A DNA stretch of 38,544 nucleotides from a virus. Each line of letters begins with the position of its first letter. Position 1 is the stretch's first letter. A model generated the notes under the pieces. It was not told where the DNA came from, did no database searches, and saw only the letters and a program-made list of their open reading frames with translations. The stretch spans positions 1 to 38,544 of the IMG/VR virus record IMGVR_UViG_3300035674_000008, one strand, 5' to 3'. Made by a program: the position numbers and the translations under genes. Shown in pieces: positions 1-6,401 of the stretch.

Positions 1-55
1 GGGGGGGGGGGGGGGGGCGGGGGGGGGGGGCCCCGCGGGCGGCGCGCCCCCCCCC
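1..55. other. G/C homopolymer run, probable sequencing or assembly artefact
   Basis: The first bases are an almost uninterrupted run of G, followed by alternating C and G blocks. Nothing else in the window has this composition. Poly-G ends are typical of low-signal reads from two-colour sequencers or of a collapsed contig end. The leftward gene at 56-253 runs into it, so its true 3' end is not readable. Treat these bases as unreliable. Confidence 0.8.
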
Positions 56-253
56 CGATCCGGTGTCCCATTGCAGGACGTGTTCGAGGGCGGCGAGGGT
101 GACCGGGTCGTAGTTGCCGCGGCGGCCTTTCTCGATGTCGCTGAGGGTGCGCATGCTGATGCCGAGGGCGTCGGCGAAGGGCTGCCGTTGCCGGTAGCCG
201 AGTTCGACGCGTCGGTTGACGACGTATTGGCCGAGGCGTTCCCAGTCACTCAC
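56..253 (-). CDS. XRE-family helix-turn-helix protein, 3' truncated by the contig end
   Basis: A leftward reading frame begins at a GTG on the complement of 251-253, preceded by GAGAGG eight bases upstream. About 66 codons are legible. The product contains R-R-V-E-L-G-Y-R-Q-R-Q, then F-A-D-A-L-G-I-S, then T-L-S-D-I-E-K-G-R-R, which is the helix 2 - turn - recognition-helix pattern of Cro/C1-type XRE domains. It diverges from another HTH gene at 456. That is the classic layout of a lysogeny-control switch, so a repressor role is inferred. The C-terminus is lost in the poly-G run. An oligomerisation or cleavage domain may therefore be missing from view. Confidence 0.75.
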
Positions 254-455
254 GGGGCCATCCTCTCGGAAACGGCAGGCAGCAGAAAGCATAGACATGC
301 CGAGTGTTGTCACGTCCACTCCTCCCCAGGCGCGCGACGAAGGAGATTCAGGTTAGGCCACTACATAGATCAATGAAAGATCACGTAGCACCTTGAGGCG
401 TGACGTTGCCGCCTGTTGCTTGCGTTGTTGCGTGCTGTTGCGTAGCCTCTCCACT
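254..455. promoter_or_regulatory. Divergent control region with four GTTGC repeats
   Basis: This 202-bp space separates the leftward XRE gene from the rightward Cro-like gene and has no convincing ORF of its own. Close to the rightward start, GTTGC occurs at 405, 415, 427 and 437, that is, two pairs with 10-bp internal spacing set 12 bp apart. This suggests stacked operator half-sites on one face of the helix. A TATGCT-like hexamer on the minus strand near 290-300 could be a leftward -10 element. The promoter assignments are tentative. Confidence 0.45.
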
Positions 456-719
456 ATGCGACCCGTTAACGGCGCCGCCGTGAAGGCCCTCCGCAAGGCT
501 TACGGCTGGAAGGGCGTCAAGTTCGCCGCCGCCATCGGCGTCACCCATGGCCACCTGTCCAACATCGAGAACGGCGTGCGCAGCTCCGCCTCCGCCGAAC
601 TCGCCCGGAAGATCGCCGACGCCCTCGGCGTCCCCCTCGCCGCCATCACCAGCGACTACGCCGTCGAGGACATCACCGACGAGACCCCGACTGTCGCGGC
701 CACTCAGGCGGCCGCCTGA
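456..719 (+). CDS. Cro-like XRE-family DNA-binding protein
   Basis: This 87-residue protein has an XRE domain over most of its length. K-A-L-R-K-A-Y-G-W-K is helix 1, K-F-A-A-A-I-G-V-T is helix 2 and H-L-S-N-I-E-N-G is the recognition helix, followed by A-R-K-I-A-D-A-L-G-V. An Ala/Thr/Asp-rich tail follows. An in-frame GTG 63 bases upstream would add a Cys-rich leader that overlaps the GTTGC repeats, so the ATG at 456 is preferred. It diverges from the repressor-like gene at 253 and its TGA overlaps the next ATG (TGATG). By position it is the first gene of the rightward early operon. A Cro-type role is inferred. Confidence 0.7.
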   Translation: MRPVNGAAVKALRKAYGWKGVKFAAAIGVTHGHLSNIENGVRSSASAELARKIADALGVPLAAITSDYAVEDITDETPTVAATQAAA

Positions 720-940
720 TGACCGCCACCGTGCAGCTGCTCACCATCGAGCAGGTCGCCGAAGCCCTCGGCACCAGCGCCCAGACCGTGTACCGCCGGG
801 TCTGGTCGGGCGAGCTGCCCACCATCAACATCGGCCCGAAGGACGGCAAGCCGCGCCTGCGGGTGCGCGAGTCCGACCTGCAGGCCTACACCGACGCCCG
901 GGAGGTCCAGATCCCCGCCCGACGCCGGAGCGTCGCATGA
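719..940 (+). CDS. Excisionase/MerR-like helix-turn-helix protein
   Basis: This 73-residue protein has the HTH_17 (excisionase-type winged HTH) pattern: L-L-T-I-E-Q-V-A-E-A-L-G-T-S at residues 7-20, then T-V-Y-R-R-V-W-S-G-E-L-P, an I-G-P-K-D-G-K-P-R-L-R-V wing and a final S-D-L-Q-A-Y helix. Its ATG overlaps the stop of the upstream XRE gene by one base, and its own stop overlaps the next gene (ATGA). Proteins of this kind act as phage excisionases or as small transcription factors. Without a visible integrase the choice cannot be made here. Confidence 0.75.
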   Translation: MTATVQLLTIEQVAEALGTSAQTVYRRVWSGELPTINIGPKDGKPRLRVRESDLQAYTDAREVQIPARRRSVA

Positions 941-1449
941 CCGTCATGGCACGCGCCGTCGCCAACGGTGTCGACCCGCTCACCCTGCCGCGCAACGCGG
1001 ACGGGCACGGCTACCTGTACGTGCTCCAGTTCTCCACCGGGCTCCTCAAGGTCGGATGCACGCGCAACCCGTACACCCGCATGTCGAACTACCGCACGAC
1101 GCTCACGCCGTTCGACATCACCATCAACGAATGCTGGGTCTCCCGCCCGCACCCCGGCTACCTGGCCACCGAGCTCGACCTGATCGCCGCGGCATCCGAG
1201 ATGGCGTCCGATTCCCGCCAGTCGGAGTACTTCCTCGGCGTCGACTTCGGACGCCTCGTCAGCGCGTTCGAGTCGCAGCATCCGGATCTGAAGCCGGAAC
1301 CGCCGGCTGTTGAGGTCAAGCCGCCCCATGGGGACCTCCTCGCCGCTATCCGGGAGATCCACCTCATTGAGCTTCGCCGGGATGCTGTGATGGCCGCCCA
1401 CCGTCGTCGGTACCAGGATCGCCGTGACGGGCGGAGGGCCGCCGCATGA
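937..1449 (+). CDS. GIY-YIG / T5orf172-like protein
   Basis: The 170-residue product begins at the ATG that overlaps the preceding stop. A longer frame open from 547 is only a shadow of the two upstream genes. Around residues 25-50 it reads G-Y-L-Y-V-L-Q-F, then L-L-K-V-G-C-T-R-N-P, then R-M-S-N-Y-R. This matches the T5orf172/Mug113 branch of the GIY-YIG nuclease fold, where the second motif is K-V/I-G-x-T. The rest is an alpha-rich tail with basic R-R-R repeats at the end. Nuclease activity is possible, but the canonical GIY...YIG tyrosines are not both present. A DNA-binding or regulatory role is an alternative. Confidence 0.65.
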   Translation: MTVMARAVANGVDPLTLPRNADGHGYLYVLQFSTGLLKVGCTRNPYTRMSNYRTTLTPFDITINECWVSRPHPGYLATELDLIAAASEMASDSRQSEYFLGVDFGRLVSAFESQHPDLKPEPPAVEVKPPHGDLLAAIREIHLIELRRDAVMAAHRRRYQDRRDGRRAAA

Positions 1450-1679
1450 CCGCCGGCTCGATCCACCGGCTCAAGAGCGGCGGCGTCCTGGTCGACGTCG
1501 GCGACGAGTTCCCAGTTTGGCGGGCGGATGCGGGTGCTGCGCGGCGTCTGCTGCTGGAGCGGGATCTGCTGCGCCACCACTTCGACGTCCCGGCGTCTTC
1601 CTCCGTCGCGCCGGGATTGCCCGCCTCCCCCGGCGGGCCGGCGGCTGGGTCCACGTCCCCGGACTCGGCCGCCACCTAG
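1446..1679 (+). CDS. Unknown small protein
   Basis: The frame encodes 77 residues and starts at an ATG overlapping the previous stop (ATGA). The N-terminal 50 residues are mixed polar/hydrophobic and include a G-G-V-L-V-D-V-G-D-E-F patch. The C-terminal third is rich in Pro, Gly, Ala and Ser and is probably disordered. No family is recognised. It is the last gene before a terminator-like hairpin at 1696, so it closes the first early transcription unit. Confidence 0.55.
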   Translation: MTAGSIHRLKSGGVLVDVGDEFPVWRADAGAARRLLLERDLLRHHFDVPASSSVAPGLPASPGGPAAGSTSPDSAAT

Positions 1680-1695
1680 ACCCCGAAAAGCGCGA

Positions 1696-1723
1696 GTCCC
1701 GAGCGGCTGGAATCGCCCGGGAC
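1696..1723 (+). terminator. Terminator-like hairpin without a T-run
   Basis: GTCCCG (1696-1701) pairs with CGGGAC (1718-1723) and GCG (1703-1705) with CGC (1714-1716) across one A/C mismatch, leaving an 8-base loop. It is followed by a weakly T-rich stretch rather than a T-run. Actinobacterial terminators often lack the T-run, so it plausibly ends the 456-1679 unit. Confidence 0.5.
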
Positions 1724-1846
1724 CGGCCTTGCTTCATCTGACCGCAACCCGCCCATGAGTCGAGGTTCGATGTCTTCGCTGAGTATCGGTGCGCCTGGTT
1801 GTGCGCGCACCTGTTGTTCGCCATCTGTGACGAGGGACGCCCTGCT

Positions 1847-2122
1847 GTGCGTCTCCGGATCTTGCGCGGTGGCGTGGTGAGCGTCGAGGCGCGCCTGCTG
1901 CCGTCGCCTACGTCGCCGTTGTGGTCCGACATGGACGTGGTGTGCGAGCTGGTCGGTGCGGACCCTGCGGTGGTGGCGTACTGGTCGTCTCGGGTGTCGC
2001 CCGCTGCGCACGCCCTGGCGCATCCGCAGCCGCTATTCGGCTGCCCGGGGTGCCCGCCGGGCGGTGTGGACGAGGACCGGTCCGCGGAGATCCACGTGTG
2101 GCGTTTGGCGGTCGGGTCGTGA
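1847..2122 (+). CDS. Unknown protein
   Basis: The frame is open from 1742 but has no ATG. The candidate starts are TTG 1799 and GTG 1847. GTG 1847 has a GAGGGA sequence about ten bases upstream and gives a 91-residue product, so it is preferred; TTG 1799 would give 107. The sequence has an N-terminal basic beta-like stretch (R-L-R-I-L-R-G-G), an acidic/hydrophobic centre and a C-x-x-C pair in F-G-C-P-G-C-P-P-G that may bind metal. The stop overlaps the next GTG. No family is recognised. Confidence 0.5.
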   Translation: MRLRILRGGVVSVEARLLPSPTSPLWSDMDVVCELVGADPAVVAYWSSRVSPAAHALAHPQPLFGCPGCPPGGVDEDRSAEIHVWRLAVGS

Positions 2123-2322
2123 GCCTCAGTCCCCTGCAGGCCCTGCGTGCTCGTCGCGCGTGGGCGAACGCCGACCCGTACACCGTGGAGGAGCGTGAGC
2201 AGCTGCGCCAGTGCGTGGCGGTGGAGGCTGTCGCGGCGTGGAAGGCGGCGCAGCGTCCGATCGTCAAGGCGTTGTCGCGGCGTGCCCGCAGGCGTTGGCG
2301 GTCGCAGGGCGGCGCGTCGTGA
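2119..2322 (+). CDS. Small basic protein, unknown
   Basis: This is a 67-residue helical protein starting at the GTG that overlaps the previous stop (GTGA). It has a P-Y-T-V-E-E-R-E-Q-L-R-Q segment and a strongly basic C-terminus (R-R-A-R-R-R-W-R-S). It is translationally coupled with both neighbours. The basic tail could contact nucleic acid or an anionic membrane, but no family is recognised. Confidence 0.55.
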   Translation: MSLSPLQALRARRAWANADPYTVEEREQLRQCVAVEAVAAWKAAQRPIVKALSRRARRRWRSQGGAS

Positions 2323-2555
2323 CGGCCGTGCTGGTGGGGCTGGCGGTGGGCGTCTCCTCCGGGATCGGGGTCGCCTGCCTGCTGATCCGCCGCGCCCGCG
2401 GTCGCTGGGTCGCCGCCGGTCAGGCCCTCGAGGCGAACGCGCACGGGGTTGCGCCGCCGGTGCGCGAGCCCCGCCGGATCGCCCGCCAGATCGCCCGGCA
2501 GCGGGACTGGCGCCTGGTCGACAAGCAGTTGCCGGCGGAGCTGTACCGCCGCTGA
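2319..2555 (+). CDS. Small single-pass membrane protein
   Basis: This is a 78-residue product from a GTG overlapping the previous stop. Residues 2-22 are a hydrophobic Val/Leu/Gly/Ala segment, followed immediately by R-R-A-R-G-R, so an N-out/C-in orientation is expected. The cytoplasmic part contains R-R-I-A-R-Q-I-A-R-Q-R and ends with L-Y-R-R. Its role is unknown. It is one of three predicted small membrane proteins in this left arm. Confidence 0.6.
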   Translation: MTAVLVGLAVGVSSGIGVACLLIRRARGRWVAAGQALEANAHGVAPPVREPRRIARQIARQRDWRLVDKQLPAELYRR

Positions 2556-2630
2556 GCCGCGCCGCCGGCCGTGCATTCCGGCGCCCTATCCCTGCCGCAC
2601 CTTCCCCTCCCCAGACCCTGGAGGCAGTAC

Positions 2631-2855
2631 ATGAGTACGACCGATTCCATCCCGAAGGTCCGCGTGGTTGTGCCGCGGCACCTGGAGGACACCACGAAAC
2701 GGATCAGTCTGCGGCGGAAGGTGTTCCCGTACGAGGGCCGCCGCCGTCCGATGCCGGCCTTGCCGTCGCCGGTGCCTGCTCCGCTGCCCCCTTCGCCGGT
2801 GTCGTGGTGGCGGCGGGCGTTGGGCGCGGTCAAGCGGTCCGGGCGGGCGTCGTGA
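2631..2855 (+). CDS. Unknown small basic protein
   Basis: This is a 74-residue product from an ATG with a strong GGAGG Shine-Dalgarno a few bases upstream. It is one of the few genes here not coupled by overlap, so it probably initiates independently. It contains basic patches (K-R-I-S-L-R-R-K), a Pro-rich linker and a C-terminal amphipathic S-W-W-R-R-A-L-G segment. No family is recognised. Its TGA overlaps the next GTG. Confidence 0.6.
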   Translation: MSTTDSIPKVRVVVPRHLEDTTKRISLRRKVFPYEGRRRPMPALPSPVPAPLPPSPVSWWRRALGAVKRSGRAS

Positions 2856-3118
2856 GCGGCAAGCTGCCCGTCCTGCTGGTCTTGGCGGTGGTGTTCGGGT
2901 TGATCCTGTTCGTGTTCGGGGCCGCCATCCGTAAGGCGTCGCAGCTCCTGGACCGGGTCCTCGCCGAGGAGCCCACGGCCGAGCTGTTCCGGTCCGGTGA
3001 CGACCCGGGCGAGCTGGAGTTGATGGCCCGCACGGTCGGGGTGTGGTGGGAGGAGAACCCGGCCGAGTCCGCGGCGATGGCCCGTGCCCGGCAGATCCTG
3101 GCGGGTGATCGGCCGTGA
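2852..3118 (+). CDS. Small membrane-anchored protein
   Basis: This is an 88-residue product. After a short V-S-G-K-L leader, residues 6-24 form a transmembrane helix (P-V-L-L-V-L-A-V-V-F-G and onward). The remainder is a helical, acidic cytoplasmic domain with W-W-E-E-N-P-A-E-S. The GTG start overlaps the previous stop and the stop overlaps the next GTG. The function is unknown. Membrane localisation is the only supported statement. Confidence 0.6.
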   Translation: MSGKLPVLLVLAVVFGLILFVFGAAIRKASQLLDRVLAEEPTAELFRSGDDPGELELMARTVGVWWEENPAESAAMARARQILAGDRP

Positions 3119-3534
3119 CCGCCGACATCAACTACGACCTGCTTGGACAGCTGGCCACCAAGCCGCACAAGCACCTCAACTTCAAGGACGACGAACAGTA
3201 CGGCCTCATGGTCGACGGCGTGCTCCACGACGCCTGCAACAGCGTCAACGAAGTCATGCAGGAAGCGCGCACCGTCCAGCACCTCTGCGACTTGGCGAGC
3301 ATTCCCGAAGGCCGCGTCTACGACGCACACATCGACGCCCGCGTCTATCGCCTGACGGTGGAGCTGCAAGCGGCCCGCGAGCGGCTCGACCGGATCGCCA
3401 ACTGGCATTCACGCGAGACAGCCGGTGGCGGCATGGTCGGCGGCTTCTGCAACGAATGCGGCGAGCCGTGGCCGTGCGATACCCGCCGGATGGCCGACGG
3501 ATCGTACGTCGATGAGGACGGTGATCCCTCGTGA
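3115..3534 (+). CDS. Unknown protein with a C-terminal Cys knuckle
   Basis: This is a 139-residue protein from a GTG overlapping the previous stop. The first 100 residues look all-helical. Near residue 112 comes F-C-N-E-C-G-E-P-W-P-C, a C-x-x-C plus third Cys arrangement seen at the ends of many actinophage early proteins and likely to bind zinc. The context is the operon of small early genes from 2631 to 4218. The function is unknown. Confidence 0.65.
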   Translation: MTADINYDLLGQLATKPHKHLNFKDDEQYGLMVDGVLHDACNSVNEVMQEARTVQHLCDLASIPEGRVYDAHIDARVYRLTVELQAARERLDRIANWHSRETAGGGMVGGFCNECGEPWPCDTRRMADGSYVDEDGDPS

Positions 3535-3740
3535 CACCGGCATCGTCGCCGGGGTTCCCGGTGAACCGGCCGTACCGGCACCTGAAGAAGGCACGGCCGG
3601 GCTCGAACGCGGGCGGGCACTACCCGGCGGATCCGGTGACCGACCGGGCCAGGGAGATCATCGCGGAGGTCGCCGCGTACCTGGAGGCCGAGCGCGCCGT
3701 GGAGCAGATCGCCACCTTCCTGGACGGGGCATCCCAGTGA
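3531..3740 (+). CDS. Unknown small protein
   Basis: This is a 69-residue product from a GTG overlapping the previous TGA. The N-terminal 30 residues are Pro/Gly/Lys rich (P-Y-R-H-L-K-K-A-R-P-G). Residues 35-65 form a predicted amphipathic helix (A-R-E-I-I-A-E-V-A-A-Y-L-E-A-E). No family is recognised, and its stop overlaps the next start. Confidence 0.55.
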   Translation: MTPASSPGFPVNRPYRHLKKARPGSNAGGHYPADPVTDRAREIIAEVAAYLEAERAVEQIATFLDGASQ

Positions 3741-4063
3741 GTGACGTGCAGGTGTTCACGGTGCGGGAAGTCGCCGACCTCATCCGGGCCCACCTCGGCC
3801 CGCTGGCCGAACGGTACGCGGAGCAGGCCCGGCGGATGGGCGGGGCGGACCCGGATGCGCGGGCGAACCGGGCGCACTGGATCGGTCAGGCCCAAGGCGT
3901 CACGGACGCCCTCGAGGTGCTGCTGCCGGCGTTCGGGGTGGAGTCCCCGGGCGGTCGGCAGCCGTCCGGCCCGGCCCTGTTGCGGGAGCGGCAGGGGTCG
4001 CCGCAAGCGGTGGGCCGGGTGGCTGGCAACCGGGGTCCGGCGCTGGATCGGTGGGCGTCATGA
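3737..4063 (+). CDS. Unknown protein with an N-terminal HTH-like segment
   Basis: This is a 108-residue product. GTG 3737, which overlaps the previous TGA, is chosen because the nearby GTG at 3741 is out of frame. It opens V-F-T-V-R-E-V-A-D-L-I-R-A-H-L, reminiscent of the first two helices of an excisionase-type HTH, but the pattern then continues as a plain helix. The C-terminal 35 residues are Gly/Pro/Arg rich. DNA binding is possible but not established. Confidence 0.55.
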   Translation: MSDVQVFTVREVADLIRAHLGPLAERYAEQARRMGGADPDARANRAHWIGQAQGVTDALEVLLPAFGVESPGGRQPSGPALLRERQGSPQAVGRVAGNRGPALDRWAS

Positions 4064-4218
4064 CGTCGTGGCTGGGGGCGGCCCTGGCGGTCGCGCTGGT
4101 GGTGGCGTGCGGGCTGGCCGGGTTGTGGGTGACGCGGCGGGACCGGTCGTGGCAGGGCAGGCGGCCGGACTGGGATCGGCCGCGGCGCATTCCGGGGCAG
4201 CGGGGGCGGTCCGAGTGA
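4060..4218 (+). CDS. Small single-pass membrane protein (52 residues)
   Basis: This short gene starts at an ATG overlapping the previous TGA (ATGA) and ends just before the convergent gene at 4224. After T-S-W-L-G it has about 20 Ala/Val/Leu/Gly residues forming a transmembrane helix, then T-R-R-D-R-S-W and a basic, Arg/Pro-rich tail. The positive-inside rule puts the tail in the cytoplasm. Support is positional (perfect overlap coupling) and compositional. The function is unknown. Confidence 0.55.
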   Translation: MTSWLGAALAVALVVACGLAGLWVTRRDRSWQGRRPDWDRPRRIPGQRGRSE

Positions 4219-4223
4219 GCGGG

Positions 4224-4493
4224 TCAGGCGTCAGGTGTCCAGCCATCGCGCTTGTTGGCTTCGGCCACGACGCGGCTGACGTACTCGCGGGACCAGCCCA
4301 CCCGGCGGGCGACCTCGGCGAGCGTCAGGTCGGACTGCTTGGCGAGGACTTCCCGGCCCATTGCGACGACGGCTTCCTTGAGTTCGGCGCTGATGGCGGC
4401 GAGCTGCTTCTCGGTGCGGTCGTAACGCTTGACGACCTCGTCGAGGGTGCGGCTGGCGTCGGTCTCCTGGTAGGCGCGGGTGCGGCGTGGCAT
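4224..4493 (-). CDS. Leftward helix-turn-helix regulator
   Basis: This is an 89-residue product if read from the ATG at 4493. The frame is open to an ATG at 4580, but that start would place the TTCGTGATG boxes inside the gene. The N-terminal half is a helical, coiled-coil-like region (V-V-K-R-Y-D-R-T-E-K-Q-L-A-A-I). Near residues 60-82 lies L-T-L-A-E-V-A-R-R-V-G-W-S-R-E-Y-V-S-R, a clear helix-turn-helix. It diverges from the operon starting at 4649 and is convergent with 4218. It probably represses that operon and itself through the repeated boxes upstream. A GACAAT hexamer eight bases before the ATG would make the transcript nearly leaderless. Confidence 0.7.
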   Translation of the reverse strand: MPRRTRAYQETDASRTLDEVVKRYDRTEKQLAAISAELKEAVVAMGREVLAKQSDLTLAEVARRVGWSREYVSRVVAEANKRDGWTPDA

Positions 4494-4648
4494 GGGGCGG
4501 ATTGTCGCACGCCGCGGTCCGCGACTGCTGTTCGTGATCCCATCCATCTTTCGTGATGCAACTTGACTTCGTGATGTCATAGCGTGATGCTACATCACGA
4601 ACTTGCGGTACAGTAGACGCAAGCAACCAAAGCCACTGGGAGCACCTC
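4494..4648. promoter_or_regulatory. Divergent promoter/operator with TTCGTGATG boxes
   Basis: The nine-mer TTCGTGATG is at 4550-4558 and 4568-4576, with a near copy TTCGTGATC at 4531-4539. CGTGATG at 4583-4589 pairs with CATCACGAA at 4593-4601 to form a 7-3-7 perfect palindrome. The copies fall 18-19 bp apart and then 13 bp. TTGACT at 4563-4568 followed after 17 bp by GATGCT could be the rightward promoter, lying inside the boxes, so occupation should repress it. The regulator encoded at 4224-4493 is the obvious candidate ligand. Confidence 0.65.
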
Positions 4649-5065
4649 ATGACCGCCACGAAGCCGTTCCACCTCGGCGACATCCTGTCCGTCACGACGG
4701 GCTGCCTCGTCTTGCCGCGACACATCGACGGCGTCTACGACATCTTGAACTGGATGACGGGTGACAACCTGTTCACCCACCAGCTTCCCCGCGCCTGCGG
4801 CGAGTGCGAGCCGCACCTCAAGGCGCAGCACCCGGATCTGGCGGACGTGTCGGTGCCGGAGTTCGACGACGGCGACCTCGACCACGTCAAGGCCCAGGTT
4901 GAGGCGTGGCTGGCGACGCAGGTCGAGCGGTTCGGCGAGTTCCGCGAGGTGGCACCTCTCAGCGGCGGCGACCACACGGTCATCGACCCGCTAGTCGAGC
5001 TCGCGATGAACCACCCGCATCTGCAGGTCATCCCCGTGCGCGTCGACGAGGGCGGTGCCGCGTGA
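4649..5065 (+). CDS. Conserved actinophage protein (DUF7736-like)
   Basis: This is a 138-residue protein from an ATG with a GGGAGCACC ribosome-binding region. It opens with F-H-L-G-D-I-L-S-V-T-T-G, then H-I-D-G-V-Y-D-I-L-N-W-M-T-G-D-N-L-F-T-H-Q-L-P-R. I recall this block as highly conserved in Streptomyces and actinophage proteins (I believe DUF7736); this is not verified. A C-G-E-C pair follows. As first gene of the operon under the 4494-4648 operator it is an early product. The biochemical function is unknown. Confidence 0.7.
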   Translation: MTATKPFHLGDILSVTTGCLVLPRHIDGVYDILNWMTGDNLFTHQLPRACGECEPHLKAQHPDLADVSVPEFDDGDLDHVKAQVEAWLATQVERFGEFREVAPLSGGDHTVIDPLVELAMNHPHLQVIPVRVDEGGAA

Positions 5066-5322
5066 GCGCCCGCACCGCCCGCCGGATGGCGGACCGCGCC
5101 GAGGCCAACCGCAACACCTGCGGCATCCCGCCCGGCGACTGGGCGGCGATGTCCCGCAACCAGAGGAAGCGTGCTGTGTCCCGCGCCCGACGGCAGGCCG
5201 TTGCGTGCCCGACGTGCGGCGACCCGGTTCCGGGGCTGCTGGCCGGCTGCGCGAAGGACGCCTGCCGGACGGCCGCGCACGCCTACGACGCCCAACTCGA
5301 TGCCAGGTGTGACCGTGACTGA
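5062..5322 (+). CDS. Small zinc-ribbon-like protein
   Basis: This is an 86-residue product from a GTG overlapping the previous stop. The N-terminal half is basic and Asn/Arg rich (S-R-N-Q-R-K-R-A-V-S-R-A-R-R). Then come V-A-C-P-T-C-G-D-P and, about 20 residues later, G-C-A-K-D-A-C-R, giving a four-cysteine arrangement consistent with a zinc ribbon. It overlaps the start of the exonuclease gene by a few bases. A nucleic-acid partner role for the exonuclease is only an inference from position. Confidence 0.6.
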   Translation: MSARTARRMADRAEANRNTCGIPPGDWAAMSRNQRKRAVSRARRQAVACPTCGDPVPGLLAGCAKDACRTAAHAYDAQLDARCDRD

Positions 5323-6391
5323 CCTCGACCTCGAGACCGACGCCGCCGAGGTGATCCGGCGGGACCTGCCGTTCCACTCCGTGGAGGAGTCCGACGACGG
5401 CCGCTGGTACATCATCGACGGGCAGCGCCTCATGTCGGTGACCACCGCGTTCAACGCCATCGCGAAGCGCGGGCTGGTGCCGTGGGCGGGCAAGCTCGCC
5501 GCGGAGCAGGCGTTCCTTGAGCTGCCCACGCTCGTGCTGGCGTCGCGTCGCCGGCCGTGTGAGCGCACCTCCAATCGGTGCGCCCACGACCCGGCCGAGG
5601 TGTGTGAGCGCTGCCCCTGTCGGGAGTGCCGCGCCTGCGTCGCGAAGTGGGTCGGTGACCGTCACCTGCGCGAGTCGGCCCGCCGCGCCGACGAAGGCAC
5701 CCGCGTCCACGACGTGGCCGAGTGGTGGTCGTTCCACGGAGAAATCCGCGACCACGACGAGGGCATCGCCTCCTATGTGAAGTCGTTCCAGGCGTTCGTC
5801 GACGAATACGGCATCACCCCCGACGACGTACTGATGGCCGAGGCGCTGCTCGTGCACCGCGACATCGGCGCCGCCGGCACCACCGACGGAATCATCCGCT
5901 TCCACGCCGACCGGACCGAGGCGGCGGCGAAGCTGATTTCCCGGCTGCTGCAGGTGCCGTGGAAGCAGGCGCAGAAGCGGCACCTGACCGTGGACCTGCT
6001 CATCGACTACAAGACCCGGGAGGGCGACGCGGCGAAGCTGTACCCGGAGAACGCGCTGCAGCTCGCCGGGTACCGGCACTTCCCCGTCGTCCGGGTGAAG
6101 AACTCCGACCACGAGGAGCCGTTGCAGCCCACCGACGGTGGCCTGATCGTGCAGCTGCGCCCGGACGGATACACCGCCCGCCCTGTGGTGTGTGACGAGG
6201 CCACCTACCGCGACGGGTTCCTGAACGCGCTGAACCTGTACCGCTGGCTCGTCGAGGACGGCCCGGCGTCGATCTCCTCCCGCACGTTCGTCCTCCCCGA
6301 GACGGTGGCCGCCCGCGCCCGCAAGGCCGCGAAGGACCCCGCCGACGCATCCGCGACTTCTCCCGCCGACTCCGCAGCCCCGGCCGCGTAA
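5315..6391 (+). CDS. PD-(D/E)XK exonuclease, RecB/Cas4-like
   Basis: GTG 5315 has AGG seven bases upstream and overlaps the previous stop, giving 358 residues. ATG 5300 or GTG 5309 are alternatives. The nuclease core is visible: H132 in G-T-R-V-H-D-V, E176 in M-A-E-A-L-L, D191 in G-T-T-D-G-I, D231-x-K233 in L-I-D-Y-K-T and Q249-L-x-x-Y253. This is the order found in RecB-like and Cas4-like 5'-3' exonucleases. Seven cysteines lie between residues 82 and 108, a probable metal-binding insert in front of the catalytic core. With the gp3-like protein, HNH, resolvase and SSB it forms the recombination block. Confidence 0.85.
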   Translation: MTDLDLETDAAEVIRRDLPFHSVEESDDGRWYIIDGQRLMSVTTAFNAIAKRGLVPWAGKLAAEQAFLELPTLVLASRRRPCERTSNRCAHDPAEVCERCPCRECRACVAKWVGDRHLRESARRADEGTRVHDVAEWWSFHGEIRDHDEGIASYVKSFQAFVDEYGITPDDVLMAEALLVHRDIGAAGTTDGIIRFHADRTEAAAKLISRLLQVPWKQAQKRHLTVDLLIDYKTREGDAAKLYPENALQLAGYRHFPVVRVKNSDHEEPLQPTDGGLIVQLRPDGYTARPVVCDEATYRDGFLNALNLYRWLVEDGPASISSRTFVLPETVAARARKAAKDPADASATSPADSAAPAA

Positions 6392-6401
6392 GGAGCCCAC
6401 C

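Noticed and set aside
1755-1880. A short frame starting at ATG 1755
   Set aside because: It is in a different frame from the 1847 gene, has no Shine-Dalgarno and ends within that gene.
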